This document shows positions 28,603-37,530 of a stretch of DNA of 64,000 nucleotides, one piece after another. This DNA comes from Acinetobacter geminorum. Lineage in GTDB: Bacteria > Pseudomonadota > Gammaproteobacteria > Pseudomonadales > Moraxellaceae. The notes below the pieces were generated by a model that ran no database searches, was not told the origin of the DNA, and saw nothing but the letters and a program-made list of their open reading frames with translations. Made by a program: the position numbers and the translations under genes. Position 1 is the stretch's first letter. Each line of letters opens with the position of its first letter. The stretch is from positions 124,001 to 188,000 of the forward strand of contig NZ_JABELE010000001.1 of assembly GCF_013009345.1 (NCBI RefSeq). Direction: 5' to 3'.

Positions 28603-30042
28603 ATGTCAAAAACAACACCAATTAAATTACCAAAACAACTTTGGAATGATGAAAGTATTGATTTAACACGTCATAGCTATCAGGGGAAATTACTTAATAA
28701 AAGCGAAGGTTTCAAATTAGGTAAGTCTCAACGTAAAAAAGTACCGCGTGAACAGCTATCAAAGCTTTCTGAACGACCAAAAGGTACAACTGCCTTAACG
28801 ATCTATGATTGGAGTAACCAAGGACGTTTAGAAAAGCTCAAACCGATTCGTGCAAAACGGATGAGTGTTTCTCCATTTACATTTTATCGTGGCATGCCTT
28901 CTTTGATGCTATTTGACCAAGCGTGGGAACAGGTAAATTCAGGCTTATTTCAACAGATTTGTGGTGATTGTCATTTAAGTAATTTTGGTGGTTTTGCAAG
29001 TCCAGAACGTAACCTGTTATTTGGAATTAATGATTTTGACGAAACTTTAGTTGCCCCGTTTGAATGGGATGTAAAGCGTTTAGCAACCAGTTTTGTGATC
29101 GCGGCGCGTGATATTCATCTTGCAAAGAAAGTCGGGTTAAAAGCAATTAAAATAATGCTGAATAGTTATCGTCAGCACTTATTAGAAATTACAGAACTTT
29201 CACCACTCCAAGTTTGGTATGAAAAAGTTGATGCCAGTACATTATTAGAAAATACTGAGTGTCGAAAACTAAGAAAGAAACGCGAGAAGCATCTTGATTC
29301 AGCACAGAAAAGAACGGCGTACTCTGTTTTGCCGAAGCTTACGCAGCAAGATCAAGATACAGGATTTCGTCATTTTGTGGATGATGCGCCGTTATTATGG
29401 CATCCAAGTGCAAATGAGCCATTTGCTAAAGATGTTGATGTATTCTTTCAACAATACCGTGATTCTTTGAAATACGATCGCCAAGTACTTTTTGATCGTT
29501 ATCAACGTACAGATGTAGCTTTGAAAGTGGTGGGTGTCGGAAGTGTTGGTACTCGATCAGCGATTGCATTATTTCAGGATGCAGATCGGGAACCCTTAAT
29601 TTTACAAATGAAAGAAGCGAATCCATCAATTCTCAGCCCCTTATTTGTAGACAAGGTAAATCATGAAGGTGAGCGCGTAGTGCATGGTCAGCAGCTTATG
29701 CAGGCCGCAAGTGATATATTTCTTGGGTTCTCTTCAATATCGACTCAACATTTTCATGTACGTCAGTTACGCGATATGAAAATTTCGGTTGATCTTAGTG
29801 ACATGGATGATGAGTATTTCTATGAGTATGCCGAAAGTTGTGGTTTAGCCTTGGCTCATGCCCACGCTAAATCTGGAAATGCAGATGTACTTATGGGATA
29901 TCTTGGCGAAGGTAATACGATAGTAGAAGTATTACAAACGTATGCAGAAGAATATGCAGAACGTAATCTAAATGACTATGACCAATTTATGAATGAAGTT
30001 GCAGATGGTAAGATTCAGCTCGCTGGAGATGATGCACTTTAA
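28603..30042 (+). CDS. DUF2252 family protein
   Basis: A 479-residue protein recognised as DUF2252 by FYRGMPSLMLFD, CGDCHLSNFGGFASPERNLLFGINDFDET and WDVKRLATSFVIAARD. These recall the active-site region of kinase-like (aminoglycoside phosphotransferase-type) folds: HLSNFG is the catalytic-loop-like and INDFDE the DFG-like motif. No biochemical function is known to me. An arginine/lysine-rich N-terminus (1-70) precedes the domain. It is followed 54 bases later by a Spo0M-like gene on the same strand. Confidence 0.8.
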   Translation: MSKTTPIKLPKQLWNDESIDLTRHSYQGKLLNKSEGFKLGKSQRKKVPREQLSKLSERPKGTTALTIYDWSNQGRLEKLKPIRAKRMSVSPFTFYRGMPSLMLFDQAWEQVNSGLFQQICGDCHLSNFGGFASPERNLLFGINDFDETLVAPFEWDVKRLATSFVIAARDIHLAKKVGLKAIKIMLNSYRQHLLEITELSPLQVWYEKVDASTLLENTECRKLRKKREKHLDSAQKRTAYSVLPKLTQQDQDTGFRHFVDDAPLLWHPSANEPFAKDVDVFFQQYRDSLKYDRQVLFDRYQRTDVALKVVGVGSVGTRSAIALFQDADREPLILQMKEANPSILSPLFVDKVNHEGERVVHGQQLMQAASDIFLGFSSISTQHFHVRQLRDMKISVDLSDMDDEYFYEYAESCGLALAHAHAKSGNADVLMGYLGEGNTIVEVLQTYAEEYAERNLNDYDQFMNEVADGKIQLAGDDAL

Positions 30043-30096
30043 TAATAAGCATGCTGCTACAGATGACAGGAAATAATTCGAAAGGTTAGAGAAAAA

Positions 30097-30843
30097 ATGT
30101 TTAGTAAAATTATGTCTGGTTTGGGTCTTCAAGGTGTGACGGTAGAAACTGTTTTGCAGAACCCAAGCTTGCAAGCAGGTAGCACATTGCATGGGGAAAT
30201 TAGCTTTAAAGGTGGATCGTCTGATAAAGAGATTAATGGTCTTTATTTGCAATTGGTGACGATGGCAGAAGTCGAATCTGGTGATCATGAGTTTAACCAA
30301 CCTTTAGTTTTACAAGAGTGGTTAGTGAACTCTCGATTCCTCTTGCCAGCCCATCAAGCGCATTCTTTCCCTTTTAGTATTCAACTACCATTTGAGACAC
30401 CGATTACAGAGGTTGCTTGTCGACGAAATGGTGCACGGGTTTGGATTCAAACCCATATGGATGTTGATTGGGGACTAGATGCGACTGATCGTGATTATCT
30501 AAAGGTTCTGCCAACTCTAGCCATGCAAATGTTTCTACAGGCTATGCAGCGATGTGGCTTCGTTCTATCGACAGTAGATGTAGAAAAAGGGCAGCTGACT
30601 GCGCGAAATTTTAGATCAACGATTGGTTGTTACCAAGAGCTTGAATTTGTCTCTTCACATATGTTTAGCGGATTTAATGAAGTTGAGGTATCTTTTGTTG
30701 CTGAATCTAATCAAACTCACGTTATGCTTGAAGTAGACCGCCATTTTCGATCAGATCAGCTATTAACGATGACGATTCCACATCATATGCTTGATGAAAA
30801 CCAAATGGTGCAACAAATTCGAAGCCTCTTAAAGCTTGGATAA
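30097..30843 (+). CDS. Spo0M-like (SpoOM family, arrestin-fold) protein
   Basis: A 248-residue protein with the Spo0M signature start MFSKIMSGLGLQGVTVETVL, followed by the arrestin-like beta domain (GSTLHGEISFKGGSSDKEINGLYLQLV; later FPFSIQLPFETPIT). The family was named from a Bacillus sporulation-control protein, but it is common in non-sporulating bacteria where its role is unclear. Cytoplasmic, no signal or membrane segment. Probably in an operon with the DUF2252 gene. Confidence 0.82.
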   Translation: MFSKIMSGLGLQGVTVETVLQNPSLQAGSTLHGEISFKGGSSDKEINGLYLQLVTMAEVESGDHEFNQPLVLQEWLVNSRFLLPAHQAHSFPFSIQLPFETPITEVACRRNGARVWIQTHMDVDWGLDATDRDYLKVLPTLAMQMFLQAMQRCGFVLSTVDVEKGQLTARNFRSTIGCYQELEFVSSHMFSGFNEVEVSFVAESNQTHVMLEVDRHFRSDQLLTMTIPHHMLDENQMVQQIRSLLKLG

Positions 30844-30877
30844 ATTAAATTAGAGTAGATGCTTAAATGAGAGTCTT

Positions 30878-31741
30878 TTATGCATCCTGCATCATTTTAA
30901 TTAACTCCTGCATGGCTCTAGATTGAGTACGTGCAGGATGCCAAACCATACCTAATTGACGATTCATCTCAACATTTAAATCAAGCTGCTGCATATCCTG
31001 ATTCAACAGAGTTTTTGGTAAAACTGACCAACCTAAACCAATTGACACCAACATACGAATAGACTCAAGAGGGTTATTACTCATGGTGATTTTTGGTTTA
31101 AGTCCTTGTTTTTCAAACTCAGCTAAAGTGATTTGAGCAGTATAAGTTTGTGCAGCAGGTAATAAGCTTGGATATTCAATTAAATCTTGTAAGGTGAGAT
31201 TCTTTTTTTGCGCCAACGGATGAAAAGGGGCAGCAACAAAAACTAAAGGATCATTCCAAATAGTAATGTAGTTAAGACGCTCATCTCCTGAAGGAGGAAG
31301 CGTTAAAAATGCTAGTTCTAAATCACCAGCCAATACTTGTTCATGGGCTTGCTCTGAGTCAACAAAATGCACATCTAGGGTAACTTGAGGAAATTGCTGA
31401 ACAAAATGCTTAAGTGGTGCGGGTAAATGATGTAAACCAATATGGTGACTCGTACCGATTTTTAAGCGGCCTTGTACCTGAGTTTGTTCATGGCTCAGCG
31501 TATGGTGAATATCACCTAGCTCATTTAACCAGTTTTTAACTTTAGGAAGTAAGGAATGTGCAGCATGAGTTGCCTGAACACCTCGACCTGCAGATTCGAA
31601 TAGTTTTACGCCAAAATATTCTTCTAAGCTGTGAATTCTTTTGGTAACAGCAGGTTGAGTAATAAATAACTGATCTGCTGCCACAGAGATAGACCCTGTT
31701 TCCATAACTTTTACAAAAGCTTCAAAGGCTGCAAGATTCAT
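30878..31741 (-). CDS. LysR-family transcriptional regulator, CysB/IlvY-like
   Basis: A 287-residue LysR protein. HTH is at about residues 15-37 (ISVAADQLFITQPAVTKRIHSLE). The effector domain begins near 88 (LKIGTSHHIGLHHLPAPLKHF). The frame can be read from a TTG four codons upstream, but the ATG at 31741 is the normal family start. The regulated gene is not apparent; it is convergent with the Spo0M gene and followed upstream by the DUF2061 gene on the same strand. Confidence 0.82.
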   Translation of the reverse strand: MNLAAFEAFVKVMETGSISVAADQLFITQPAVTKRIHSLEEYFGVKLFESAGRGVQATHAAHSLLPKVKNWLNELGDIHHTLSHEQTQVQGRLKIGTSHHIGLHHLPAPLKHFVQQFPQVTLDVHFVDSEQAHEQVLAGDLELAFLTLPPSGDERLNYITIWNDPLVFVAAPFHPLAQKKNLTLQDLIEYPSLLPAAQTYTAQITLAEFEKQGLKPKITMSNNPLESIRMLVSIGLGWSVLPKTLLNQDMQQLDLNVEMNRQLGMVWHPARTQSRAMQELIKMMQDA

Positions 31742-31856
31742 AATACAACTCAACTTGGAATAGAAAAATCGAGGGGCTAAAGTTGCCGAGCCAAAATCGT
31801 ATCATGCTTGCAGCAAAACGAGTGAGAAAGTTGTGAATTACCGCACTAATCTTAGC

Positions 31857-32105
31857 CTAAGCCGTTGTTTCTTTTTCAGCTAAGGCTGATACGCGGCGAT
31901 CTTTAGCAGCCCAAACTTTTTCATGGAAGAAAAAAGCAAAAGCTTGTACGGTTGGTTCAAGCATACTTAATGTTAAAGCCATCCAGATATTACCTGTTAC
32001 AAAGTATGCGACTAGCATTGCGACAGTAATATGCATAATGTAATAGCTTAAGGTTTTCTTTAAGGTACGTTGATTATTTATAACGAATTTTTGGATATTA
32101 GCCAT
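31857..32105 (-). CDS. DUF2061 small membrane protein
   Basis: An 82-residue inner-membrane protein with two hydrophobic segments. The motif KTLSYYIMHITVAMLVAYFVTGNIWMALTLSMLEPTVQAFAFFFHEKVW-like core is diagnostic of DUF2061; key residues are the KTLSY start, the EP in the second segment and the FFHEKVW end. ATG 32105 was chosen because AGAG lies seven bases before it; the ATG at 32111 is too close. A predicted sigma-70 promoter and a strong Fur-box match lie upstream, so iron control is likely. Function unknown. Confidence 0.78.
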   Translation of the reverse strand: MANIQKFVINNQRTLKKTLSYYIMHITVAMLVAYFVTGNIWMALTLSMLEPTVQAFAFFFHEKVWAAKDRRVSALAEKETTA

Positions 32106-32151
32106 GATCATTCTCTTTAGCCACTTTAGATATTTTTAGTATAGGCATTAG

Positions 32152-32194
32152 AGTATAAGATTAAAAATTGATTATGCAAATGATAATCATTAAC
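32152..32194 (-). promoter_or_regulatory. Predicted promoter of the DUF2061 gene with overlapping Fur box
   Basis: Reverse strand: -35 TTGCAT (32174-32179), 16-base spacer, -10 TATACT (32152-32157). A Fur-box match, TGATAATCATTAAC preceded by GCAAA on the forward strand (32176-32194), agrees with the 19-base consensus at 16 positions and covers the -35 element. Confidence 0.65.
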
Positions 32195-32275
32195 AAAAAC
32201 GATTTATTAAATTTGATGTGCCTTATGGAAATTATAATTTATTCCAAAAAGTTTTCTAATTTATAAAAATGATAA

Positions 32276-32305
32276 ATTAGATTTATGTGAAACTCTGGCT
32301 ATAAT
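32276..32305 (+). promoter_or_regulatory. Predicted leuC promoter
   Basis: A perfect -10 TATAAT at 32300-32305, 44 bases before the leuC start, with a weak -35 TTAGAT 17 bases upstream. The short leader leaves no room for a leucine-rich attenuation peptide. Confidence 0.6.
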
Positions 32306-32348
32306 CGAAGAAAGATCAGAATTACCCAGTCCAATGGAGCAAGACGAC

Positions 32349-33767
32349 ATGGCAGGCAAAACTTTATATGACAAATTGTGGGATGACCACGTTGTTTCAC
32401 AGCGTGATGATGGCTCATGTTTACTATACATTGACCGTCATTTATTGCATGAAGTGACTAGTCCACAAGCATTTGAAGGGTTGCAACTTGCGGATCGTCA
32501 ACCATGGCGTTTAAGTGCAAACGTTGCTACACCAGACCACAATGTTCCAACGTCTAAAAAGGAACGTGACCAAGGCATCGCAGGTATTGAAGATGATACA
32601 TCTCGTATTCAAGTTCAAACCTTAGATGACAACTGTAAAGCCTTTAATATTGTTGAGTTTAGTATTAATGATATTCGTCAGGGGATTGTGCATGTAGTTG
32701 GGCCTGAACAGGGCTTAACTTTACCGGGCATGACGGTCGTATGTGGCGATTCACATACAGCGACTCACGGTGCTTTTGGTTGCTTGGCGCATGGTATTGG
32801 AACATCTGAAGTTGAACATGTGTTAGCAACACAATGTTTGATCCAGAAAAAATCTAAAAACATGTTAGTTCGTGTAGATGGCGTATTGGGTAAAGGCGTA
32901 ACACCAAAAGATGTTGTGTTAGCCATTATCGGTAAAATTGGTACTGCTGGTGGTACGGGCTATGCAATCGAATTCGGTGGCCAAGTTTTCCGTGATATGT
33001 CGATTGAAGGGCGTATGACGGTATGTAACATGGCGATTGAAGCAGGTGCTCGTGTCGGTATGGTTGCAGTTGATGACAAAACTATTGAATACGTGAAAGG
33101 CCGTAGCTACGCACCAAAAGGCGAGCAATGGGAACAAGCAGTTGCTTACTGGAACACATTGCATTCAGATGAAGATGCTGTGTTTGATGCTGTAGTTGAG
33201 TTAAATGGCGCAGAAATTGAACCACAAGTATCTTGGGGAACTTCACCAGAAATGGTTATTCCAGTTACTGAAGCTGTACCAACTTTAGAACAAGCGAAAG
33301 ATGACGTTCAACGTAATGATTGGACACGTGCTTATCAATATATGGGTTTAAATGCGGGTCAAGCATTAGCTGATATTCAGCTTGATCGTGTCTTTATTGG
33401 TTCTTGTACGAACTCTCGTATTGAAGACATCCGTGCTGCGGCTGAGGTGGTTAAGGGCCGTAAAGTGGCGTCTACCATTAAGCAAGCCATGATTGTTCCG
33501 GGTTCTGGTTTAGTCAAACAACAAGCTGAAAAAGAAGGCTTAGATAAAATCTTCTTGGAAGCAGGCTTTGAATGGCGTGAGCCGGGTTGTTCAATGTGTT
33601 TAGCAATGAATGCAGATAAGTTACAACCAGGTGAACACTGTGCATCGACATCAAACCGTAACTTTGAAGGCCGTCAAGGCAATGGTGGTCGCACTCACTT
33701 GGTGAGCCCGGCAATGGCAGCAGCGGCTGCAATCGCTGGTCACTTTGTTGATGTTCGTTCATTTTAA
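32349..33767 (+). CDS. leuC: 3-isopropylmalate dehydratase large subunit LeuC
   Basis: A 472-residue aconitase-family enzyme of leucine synthesis; with LeuD it isomerises 2- to 3-isopropylmalate. Motifs: TVVCGDSHTATHGAFG (near 128-143) and the 4Fe-4S ligands in IGSCTNSR (near 345) and CSMCLAMN (near 405). The frame opens at 32334, but ATG 32349 follows GGAGCAAGACGAC and begins MAGKTLYDKLW, the usual LeuC start. First gene of the leu cluster; leuD begins 18 bases downstream. Confidence 0.96.
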   Translation: MAGKTLYDKLWDDHVVSQRDDGSCLLYIDRHLLHEVTSPQAFEGLQLADRQPWRLSANVATPDHNVPTSKKERDQGIAGIEDDTSRIQVQTLDDNCKAFNIVEFSINDIRQGIVHVVGPEQGLTLPGMTVVCGDSHTATHGAFGCLAHGIGTSEVEHVLATQCLIQKKSKNMLVRVDGVLGKGVTPKDVVLAIIGKIGTAGGTGYAIEFGGQVFRDMSIEGRMTVCNMAIEAGARVGMVAVDDKTIEYVKGRSYAPKGEQWEQAVAYWNTLHSDEDAVFDAVVELNGAEIEPQVSWGTSPEMVIPVTEAVPTLEQAKDDVQRNDWTRAYQYMGLNAGQALADIQLDRVFIGSCTNSRIEDIRAAAEVVKGRKVASTIKQAMIVPGSGLVKQQAEKEGLDKIFLEAGFEWREPGCSMCLAMNADKLQPGEHCASTSNRNFEGRQGNGGRTHLVSPAMAAAAAIAGHFVDVRSF

Positions 33768-33785
33768 TTCGGTCTGGAGCAAACC

Positions 33786-34433
33786 ATGAAAGCTTATACA
33801 GTTGAACAAGGTATCGTTGCACCATTAGATCGTGCCAATGTTGATACAGATTTAATTATTCCAAAACAGTTTTTGAAATCAATCAAACGTACAGGTTTTG
33901 GCGACAACTTATTTGATGAACTTCGTTATTTAGATGAAGGCTATCCTGGGCAAGACAATTCAGTACGTCCAAAAAATCCAGATTTCGTTTTAAACCAACC
34001 ACGTTACCAAGGAGCAACAGTTTTAATTGCTCGTACTAACTTTGGTTGTGGTTCAAGCCGTGAGCATGCACCTTGGGCATTAAATGAATATGGATTCCGT
34101 ACGGTTATTGCACCAAGCTTTGCTGATATTTTCTTCAATAACTGTTTTAAAAACGGCATGTTACCTGTCATTTTGCCAGAAGAGACAGTTGAGCAGTTAT
34201 TTAAAGAATGTGCTGCTAATGAGGGATATCAATTAACAATTGATTTAGCCGCTCAAGAAGTACGTACTCCAACAGGTGCAGCATTTAAATTCGAGGTAGA
34301 TCCATTTCGTAAGCACTGCTTGTTAAATGGCTTGGATGATATTGGTTTAACGCTTCAAAATGCGGACGCAATTCGCGCTTATGAAGAAAAAACTAAACAA
34401 GTTCGTCCTTGGATATTCCAAGAGTTAAATTAA
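33786..34433 (+). CDS. leuD: 3-isopropylmalate dehydratase small subunit LeuD
   Basis: A 215-residue partner of LeuC. The swivel-domain signature NFGCGSSREHAPWAL lies near residue 83-97, and the N-terminus begins with RANVDTDLIIPKQFLK. Length is normal for the LeuD of gammaproteobacteria. Preceded by GGAGCAAACC. Confidence 0.96.
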   Translation: MKAYTVEQGIVAPLDRANVDTDLIIPKQFLKSIKRTGFGDNLFDELRYLDEGYPGQDNSVRPKNPDFVLNQPRYQGATVLIARTNFGCGSSREHAPWALNEYGFRTVIAPSFADIFFNNCFKNGMLPVILPEETVEQLFKECAANEGYQLTIDLAAQEVRTPTGAAFKFEVDPFRKHCLLNGLDDIGLTLQNADAIRAYEEKTKQVRPWIFQELN

Positions 34434-34545
34434 CCTTTTGGTACATTTTAAACATAGCCATGGCGTAGCGTTCAAACTCTTGCTAACATGCTAAAGCATA
34501 AAAACACCTTAAAATTATGCACTAGATGAGGATTGGGCTTGAACA

Positions 34546-35130
34546 ATGAAGAGGAACGTTACTCATAGCTTTTTGTTGAGCCTGTGCGCAATAACACTCA
34601 GTGCTTGTCAAAGCACTTACAATGTAGTGGATACTGTCCGTATTAAGCAGGCTGAACAAGAAAATTTGGGGCAGAATGCAACAATATATTGTTCGGGCGC
34701 GAAGAGTTGTGAATTTGAACGACTAAATGATATTACTGTGGTAGATGCACAAACACGAAGAATTAGTAATCAGGCAATTCATCAAGGGATTGTGAGATTA
34801 CAAGGTTCAGTGCTTAGCCAAACTAACAGCTTATATTTATCTGTGCCTGCTAAACAATATGAAGTGGTGATCCGTTTCTATCCGATTTCTCCAGATCGGG
34901 CCGAAACAATCCATGTTATTCACCAGTTTAATGCCAACCATCGCTATACATTTAAAATGTACCGAGACAAAACTAACCGTTCCGGTAGTTTGCTGAATGT
35001 TTCTGTACCAGATCCGTTGTGTGTTGACTTAGAACAAGATGAGCGTGTTATTCGCCGTTTCTGTCGACCATTTAATGTGATAACAGGGCTAGGTGAATTC
35101 GTCGAACAGAAAAAACTAACCCCACGGTAG
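34546..35130 (+). CDS. Putative lipoprotein within the leu cluster
   Basis: A 194-residue protein with a lipoprotein signal: basic start MKRNVTHS, hydrophobic core, and lipobox LSAC with the lipidated Cys21. The mature part looks like a beta-rich domain with four cysteines (Cys49, Cys55 and two near the C-terminus, around 163 and 173) that could form disulfides. Likely outer-membrane anchored. It sits between leuD and leuB on the same strand, 112 bases after leuD and 37 bases before leuB, so it is probably co-transcribed at least with leuB. No function recognised. Confidence 0.75.
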   Translation: MKRNVTHSFLLSLCAITLSACQSTYNVVDTVRIKQAEQENLGQNATIYCSGAKSCEFERLNDITVVDAQTRRISNQAIHQGIVRLQGSVLSQTNSLYLSVPAKQYEVVIRFYPISPDRAETIHVIHQFNANHRYTFKMYRDKTNRSGSLLNVSVPDPLCVDLEQDERVIRRFCRPFNVITGLGEFVEQKKLTPR

Positions 35131-35167
35131 TTATAACGCTGCTTGTCTTTGAAAATGGAAAAAGTTC

Positions 35168-36247
35168 ATGTCTAAACAGATTTTAATTTTAGCTGGTGAT
35201 GGTATTGGTCCTGAAATTGTTGGGGCGGCAGAAAAAGTATTAAATACAGTAAATGAAAAATTTAATTTATCATTAACTTGGGAACATGGCTTATTAGGCG
35301 GCGCGGCAATTGATGCACATGGTGAACCATATCCAGCTGTAACAAGTGAACAAGCAAAAAAAGCTGATGCCATTTTATTAGGCGCCGTTGGTGGACCAAA
35401 ATGGGACACCATTGAGCGCTCTATTCGTCCTGAACGTGGTCTTTTAAAAATTCGTAGTGAACTTAACTTGTTTGCTAACTTGCGCCCAGCGATTTTATAT
35501 CCCCAATTAGCAGATGCTTCTAGCTTAAAGCCTGAAATTGTTGCTGGCTTAGATATTTTAATTGTCCGTGAATTGACTGGCGGTATCTATTTCGGTCAGC
35601 CACGTGGTATCCGTGAACTCGAAAACGGTGAAAAACAAGGGTATAACACTGACGTTTACTCTGAAAGCGAAATTAAGCGCATTGCGAAAGTGGCTTTTGA
35701 ACTTGCAGGTTTACGTGGTGGTAAAGTTTGTTCGGTCGATAAAGCCAACGTTTTAGAAGTTACAGAACTTTGGAAGCAAACAGTTACTGATTTACAGCAA
35801 GCAAGTTATTCAAACATTCAGCTTTCACATATGTATGTCGACAATGCTGCAATGCAACTTGTACGTGCACCTAAACAGTTTGACGTGATCGTAACGGGTA
35901 ACTTATTTGGCGATATCTTATCTGATGAAGCAGCAATGCTTACAGGTTCAATCGGTATGTTGCCATCTGCATCGTTAGATGAAAATGGTAAAGGTATGTA
36001 TGAGCCTTGTCATGGTTCTGCGCCTGACATTGCGGGTCAAAATGTGGCTAACCCATTAGCAACTATTCTTTCTGTTGCAATGATGCTTCGTTATACCTTC
36101 CGTGAAGAAGCTGCTGCAAAAGCAATTGAAGATGCGGTAGGTCAAGTACTTGATCAAGGCTTGCGTACAGCAGATATTATGTCTGAAGGCATGACAAAAG
36201 TAGGTACAGCTGAAATGGGTGAGGCTGTTGTAGCTGCTCTTGCTTAA
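35168..36247 (+). CDS. leuB: 3-isopropylmalate dehydrogenase LeuB
   Basis: A 359-residue NAD-dependent decarboxylating dehydrogenase of leucine synthesis. Start ILAGDGIGPEIV; substrate-binding RPERGLLKIRSEL; catalytic NAD/metal region FDVIVTGNLFGDILSDEAAML; end motif YEPCHGSAPDIAGQNVANP. Last gene of the cluster; a strong terminator follows 12 bases later. Confidence 0.96.
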   Translation: MSKQILILAGDGIGPEIVGAAEKVLNTVNEKFNLSLTWEHGLLGGAAIDAHGEPYPAVTSEQAKKADAILLGAVGGPKWDTIERSIRPERGLLKIRSELNLFANLRPAILYPQLADASSLKPEIVAGLDILIVRELTGGIYFGQPRGIRELENGEKQGYNTDVYSESEIKRIAKVAFELAGLRGGKVCSVDKANVLEVTELWKQTVTDLQQASYSNIQLSHMYVDNAAMQLVRAPKQFDVIVTGNLFGDILSDEAAMLTGSIGMLPSASLDENGKGMYEPCHGSAPDIAGQNVANPLATILSVAMMLRYTFREEAAAKAIEDAVGQVLDQGLRTADIMSEGMTKVGTAEMGEAVVAALA

Positions 36248-36257
36248 AAGCTTATTA

Positions 36258-36290
36258 CAAAAAACGCAGCTCAATGCTGCGTTTTTTTGT
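36258..36290. terminator. Bidirectional terminator after leuB
   Basis: Stem AAAACGCAGC/GCTGCGTTTT with a 5-base loop and seven T. Confidence 0.88.
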
Positions 36291-36299
36291 GCCTATGTT

Positions 36300-36707
36300 T
36301 TAGCATGCTTTACCTTCATATTGAATAGACTCAGCAATATCATTCTTCAGCTGAAAAATAACTTTGCAGTTGAAATTTAAATCGTAAGAATTACCACCCA
36401 GATTACCTGATTGTATAGCGACAGAATTACCTCTCATGTCGACATTAGTCACCATCGGGATTGGAATGTTTAATGGCCGTAAAATCGTATAGATGAGCTG
36501 ATTGGATGTTTTTTGCGGAGTATCGGCGACTTGAAAACCAAGACTACGTAGATTGATATCTTGTTGAATGGTCGCCGAGGATTTACCTAAAAAGCCTTTT
36601 AAATATTCCTGTAAATCTACGGATTGACGTGGGTGGTTAGCACAACCATTAAGACAAATAATGATGAAAGATAATAAGCCAATTTGGCAGCGGGTATATA
36701 TGTTCAT
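36300..36707 (-). CDS. Small putative lipoprotein
   Basis: A 135-residue protein with a signal and lipobox (LNGC, lipidated Cys near 22). The mature part is short, with one further cysteine pair (FNCKVIF and the terminal GKAC). ATG 36707 was chosen over the in-frame GTG three codons upstream, whose GTGAG serves better as ribosome binding site. Transcribed opposite to leuB. Family not recognised; likely an Acinetobacter envelope protein. Confidence 0.65.
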   Translation of the reverse strand: MNIYTRCQIGLLSFIIICLNGCANHPRQSVDLQEYLKGFLGKSSATIQQDINLRSLGFQVADTPQKTSNQLIYTILRPLNIPIPMVTNVDMRGNSVAIQSGNLGGNSYDLNFNCKVIFQLKNDIAESIQYEGKAC

Positions 36708-36880
36708 TTTTCTCACTATATAAAATTATATTTATTGTTATAGGACGGTAGGTTAGATTGACTAGCTTGTAAAGAAAAAAAGTAAGATCAAGATAAATGG
36801 AGAAAGAATAAGTTTATTTAGGGATTCATACTAATATTCAAAAGGCTTTATAATTATTTTGTAAAAAACTTAAGGAAAAC

Positions 36881-37257
36881 ATGATTAAAAAAATACTTTT
36901 TGCATTTTTATGCAGCTTCGGAATGACTGCAGTGTATGCAGATAACTGTGATAGTGCCCGAAACACTTATGATGATATTTACTGTACAAATAAAATTTAT
37001 GCGAGTGCTGATGCAGATCTGAATAAGAACTATCAAGCACTGCGAGTAAAGTTAAACACAGCGCAGAAAAATATTCTTAAGAAGTCTCAGCTTGCATGGA
37101 TACGTCAACGTGACGCAGAGTGTACAGATATTCAAATAGAAATAGTGTAGACGTGCAATGTCGTTTACAGACAACGCAAGAAAGAAACCATTGGCTGCAA
37201 GAAAGATTGCGTGAATGCCAAACGGTAGGATGTAAAACCAGTCGCTTAAATGAATAA
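36881..37257 (+). pseudogene. LprI/DUF1311-like lysozyme-inhibitor gene broken by a frameshift
   Basis: The first 84 codons encode a signal peptide (ending VYA) and a DUF1311/LprI-like domain: DNCDSARNTYDDIYC, then LNKNYQALR and LAWIRQRDAEC. The frame then runs into a stop at 37150 after DIQIEIV. One base out of register, the sequence continues sensibly as NSVDVQCRLQTTQERNHW, then LRECQTVGC, to a stop at 37257. Loss of one T in the TTT-like run near 37133 explains this. The intact product would be about 125 residues, normal for the family. Periplasmic inhibitors of this type protect against C-type lysozyme. A sequencing error is the alternative. Confidence 0.75.
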
Positions 37258-37266
37258 ATGACGCAA

Positions 37267-37299
37267 TAAAAAAGCCACATCATGAAGTGGCTTTTTTGC
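37267..37299. terminator. Bidirectional terminator before infA
   Basis: Stem AAAAAGCCAC/GTGGCTTTTT around a short loop. Confidence 0.85.
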
Positions 37300-37308
37300 A
37301 TTCACTAA

Positions 37309-37530
37309 TTAGCGAGCACGGTACGTAATACGACCTTTAGTTAAGTCGTATGGAGTCATTTCGACTTTTACACTGTCACCAGTAAGAATACGAATATAGT
37401 GTTTACGCATTTTACCAGAAATGTGTGCAATAACTTCGTGACCGTTTTCAAGACGTACACGGAACATCGTATTAGGAAGCGTTTCGGTGACAACGCCTTC
37501 GAACTCAATGAGTTCCTCTTTATTGGCCAT
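37309..37530 (-). CDS. infA: Translation initiation factor IF-1
   Basis: A 73-residue S1/OB-fold protein, full length for IF-1: MANKEELIEFEGVVTETLPN, then the RNA-binding loop NGHEVIAHISGKMRKHYIRIL and the end LTKGRITYRAR. It binds the ribosomal A site during initiation. Monocistronic; ribosome binding site AGGTAGGC upstream of ATG 37530. Confidence 0.97.
   Translation of the reverse strand: MANKEELIEFEGVVTETLPNTMFRVRLENGHEVIAHISGKMRKHYIRILTGDSVKVEMTPYDLTKGRITYRAR

Noticed and set aside
32206..32348. A leucine attenuator before leuC
   Set aside because: The predicted start is only about 35-40 bases before leuC, and there is no leucine-rich short frame or terminator there.
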